Positions 6,962 through 7,468 of a stretch of 7,468 bases of DNA are shown here, piece by piece. A program made the position numbers and the translations under genes. Within the stretch, counting starts at the first letter, position 1. Every line of letters starts with the position of its first letter. This DNA comes from Rhodospirillaceae bacterium UBA4479 (lineage in GTDB: Bacteria; Pseudomonadota; Alphaproteobacteria; Rhodospirillales; Casp-alpha2): positions 1-7,468 of the forward strand of contig DGNZ01000368.1 of assembly GCA_002389175.1 (NCBI GenBank). The letters run 5' to 3'. The notes under the pieces are model-generated. The model was not told the DNA's origin and searched no databases. It saw only the letters and a list, made by a program, of their open reading frames with translations.

Positions 6962-7468
6962 TTACCCATCCTCGTAAGCGAATAAATCAAAATCTGTTTG
7001 ATAGACTTGAGCGACAATCGCACGGGTCTCGGCCGTATAGGGGCTCTCAAGCGCCTGGGGGCGGTCCGTGACATTGATCTTGGGGAGAGGGGCCACTGGC
7101 AAACTCAACCTATCCTGCACGATCGCCACGTCCGAATCCATTTGCTCAAAGCGACCGACAAAATCGACTTTCACATTGAACGACGCATCACAAACCCACC
7201 AATGTTGGGGCTTAAAATGGACCCAAGACCAGATATTCTCCGGGGTCACCCAACCATGGACGAAGCTTTCAAAATCAGGAAATGAAGTCAGGTTTTGCTC
7301 AGCCCAACAACGGTCCAACTCATTCAAACCACCCTTTTTCAGGAAGGTATAGGCTGAGAACAGTCGATCATAGGGATTCCGGACAAACGTGAACTTGAAA
7401 TACTGCTGAAATTTGCGCGGATTGGTACGCTGATATTCAGTGTAGTGCAGATGTCGCGACGGGCTATC
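6962..7468 (-). CDS. PAPS-dependent sulfotransferase (Sulfotransfer_2 type), N-terminus cut by window edge
   Basis: The minus-strand frame is open from base 7468 to the TAA at 6964-6962, leaving 168 C-terminal residues. An in-frame TTG at 7327 could look like a start, but the frame and conserved sequence continue upstream of it. Visible residues 24-40 include FTFVRNPYDRLFSAY (26-40), the 3'-phosphate-binding signature of PAPS sulfotransferases, with Arg30 and Ser38 as the expected PAPS ligands. Downstream come HFKPQHWW (about 84-91), VDFVGRFEQMDSD (about 101-113) and the terminal YQTDFDLFAYEDG, all matching the chondroitin/HNK-1 sulfotransferase-like family (PF03567). The 5'-phosphosulfate-binding loop lies outside the window. 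Such enzymes transfer sulfate from PAPS to a sugar hydroxyl. The same strand and 35-nt spacing to the deacetylase suggest it modifies the polymer made by this locus, but the acceptor is not known. Confidence 0.9.
   Translation of the reverse strand, partial: DSPSRHLHYTEYQRTNPRKFQQYFKFTFVRNPYDRLFSAYTFLKKGGLNELDRCWAEQNLTSFPDFESFVHGWVTPENIWSWVHFKPQHWWVCDASFNVKVDFVGRFEQMDSDVAIVQDRLSLPVAPLPKINVTDRPQALESPYTAETRAIVAQVYQTDFDLFAYEDG

Noticed and set aside
6962..7327. A complete 121-residue gene starting at the TTG at 7327
   Set aside because: The frame stays open to the window edge and the upstream 47 codons hold the PAPS-binding motif, so this is the C-terminal part of a larger sulfotransferase.
1..7468. 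CRISPR array, tRNA/rRNA genes, insertion sequences
   Set aside because: No regularly spaced repeats, cloverleaf-like sequence, transposase motif or terminal inverted repeats were seen, and coding genes fill nearly all of the window.

Overview
The window is part of a surface or exopolysaccharide biosynthesis locus. All eight recognisable genes lie on the minus strand, so transcription runs from high to low coordinates. Two genes are cut by the window edges. The organism cannot be fixed from sequence alone. The mid-range base composition, weak Shine-Dalgarno signals at nearly every start, and a Sulfotransfer_2-type sulfotransferase in a glycan locus suggest an aquatic, probably marine, Gram-negative-type bacterium. 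Opitutae-like Verrucomicrobiota or a marine proteobacterium would both fit; this is a low-confidence inference.

In transcription order: (1) 7468-6962, the C-terminal part of a PAPS-dependent sulfotransferase; (2) 6926-6039, a NodB-fold polysaccharide deacetylase with no export signal; (3) 6032-5499, a hexapeptide-repeat O-acetyltransferase; (4) 5502-4324, (5) 4307-3132 and (6) 3132-2026, three GT4/GT-B glycosyltransferases; (7) 1878-433, a multi-spanning Wzy/O-antigen-ligase-type membrane protein; (8) 372-1, the N-terminal part of a WcaF-like acetyltransferase. Genes 2 to 6 are packed with gaps of 16 nt or less or with start/stop overlaps (ATGA at 5499-5502, TAATG at 3130-3134), so they are almost certainly cotranscribed and partly translationally coupled. 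Gene 7 follows an AT-rich spacer of about 147 nt, the only sizeable intergenic stretch, and could have its own promoter.

Inferred division of labour: the three glycosyltransferases build a lipid-linked oligosaccharide repeat unit on the cytoplasmic face. The deacetylase, sulfotransferase and two acetyltransferases decorate it with free amine, sulfate and O-acetyl groups. The Wzy-like protein polymerises or ligates the unit in the periplasm. No initiating phosphoglycosyltransferase, Wzx flippase, Wza/Wzc export component or nucleotide-sugar synthesis gene is visible, so the locus must continue beyond the window or use genes elsewhere.

No RNA gene, CRISPR array, insertion sequence or convincing terminator was found. 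The most interesting point is the combination of sulfation, deacetylation and two acetyltransferases around one polymer; each family is known individually.
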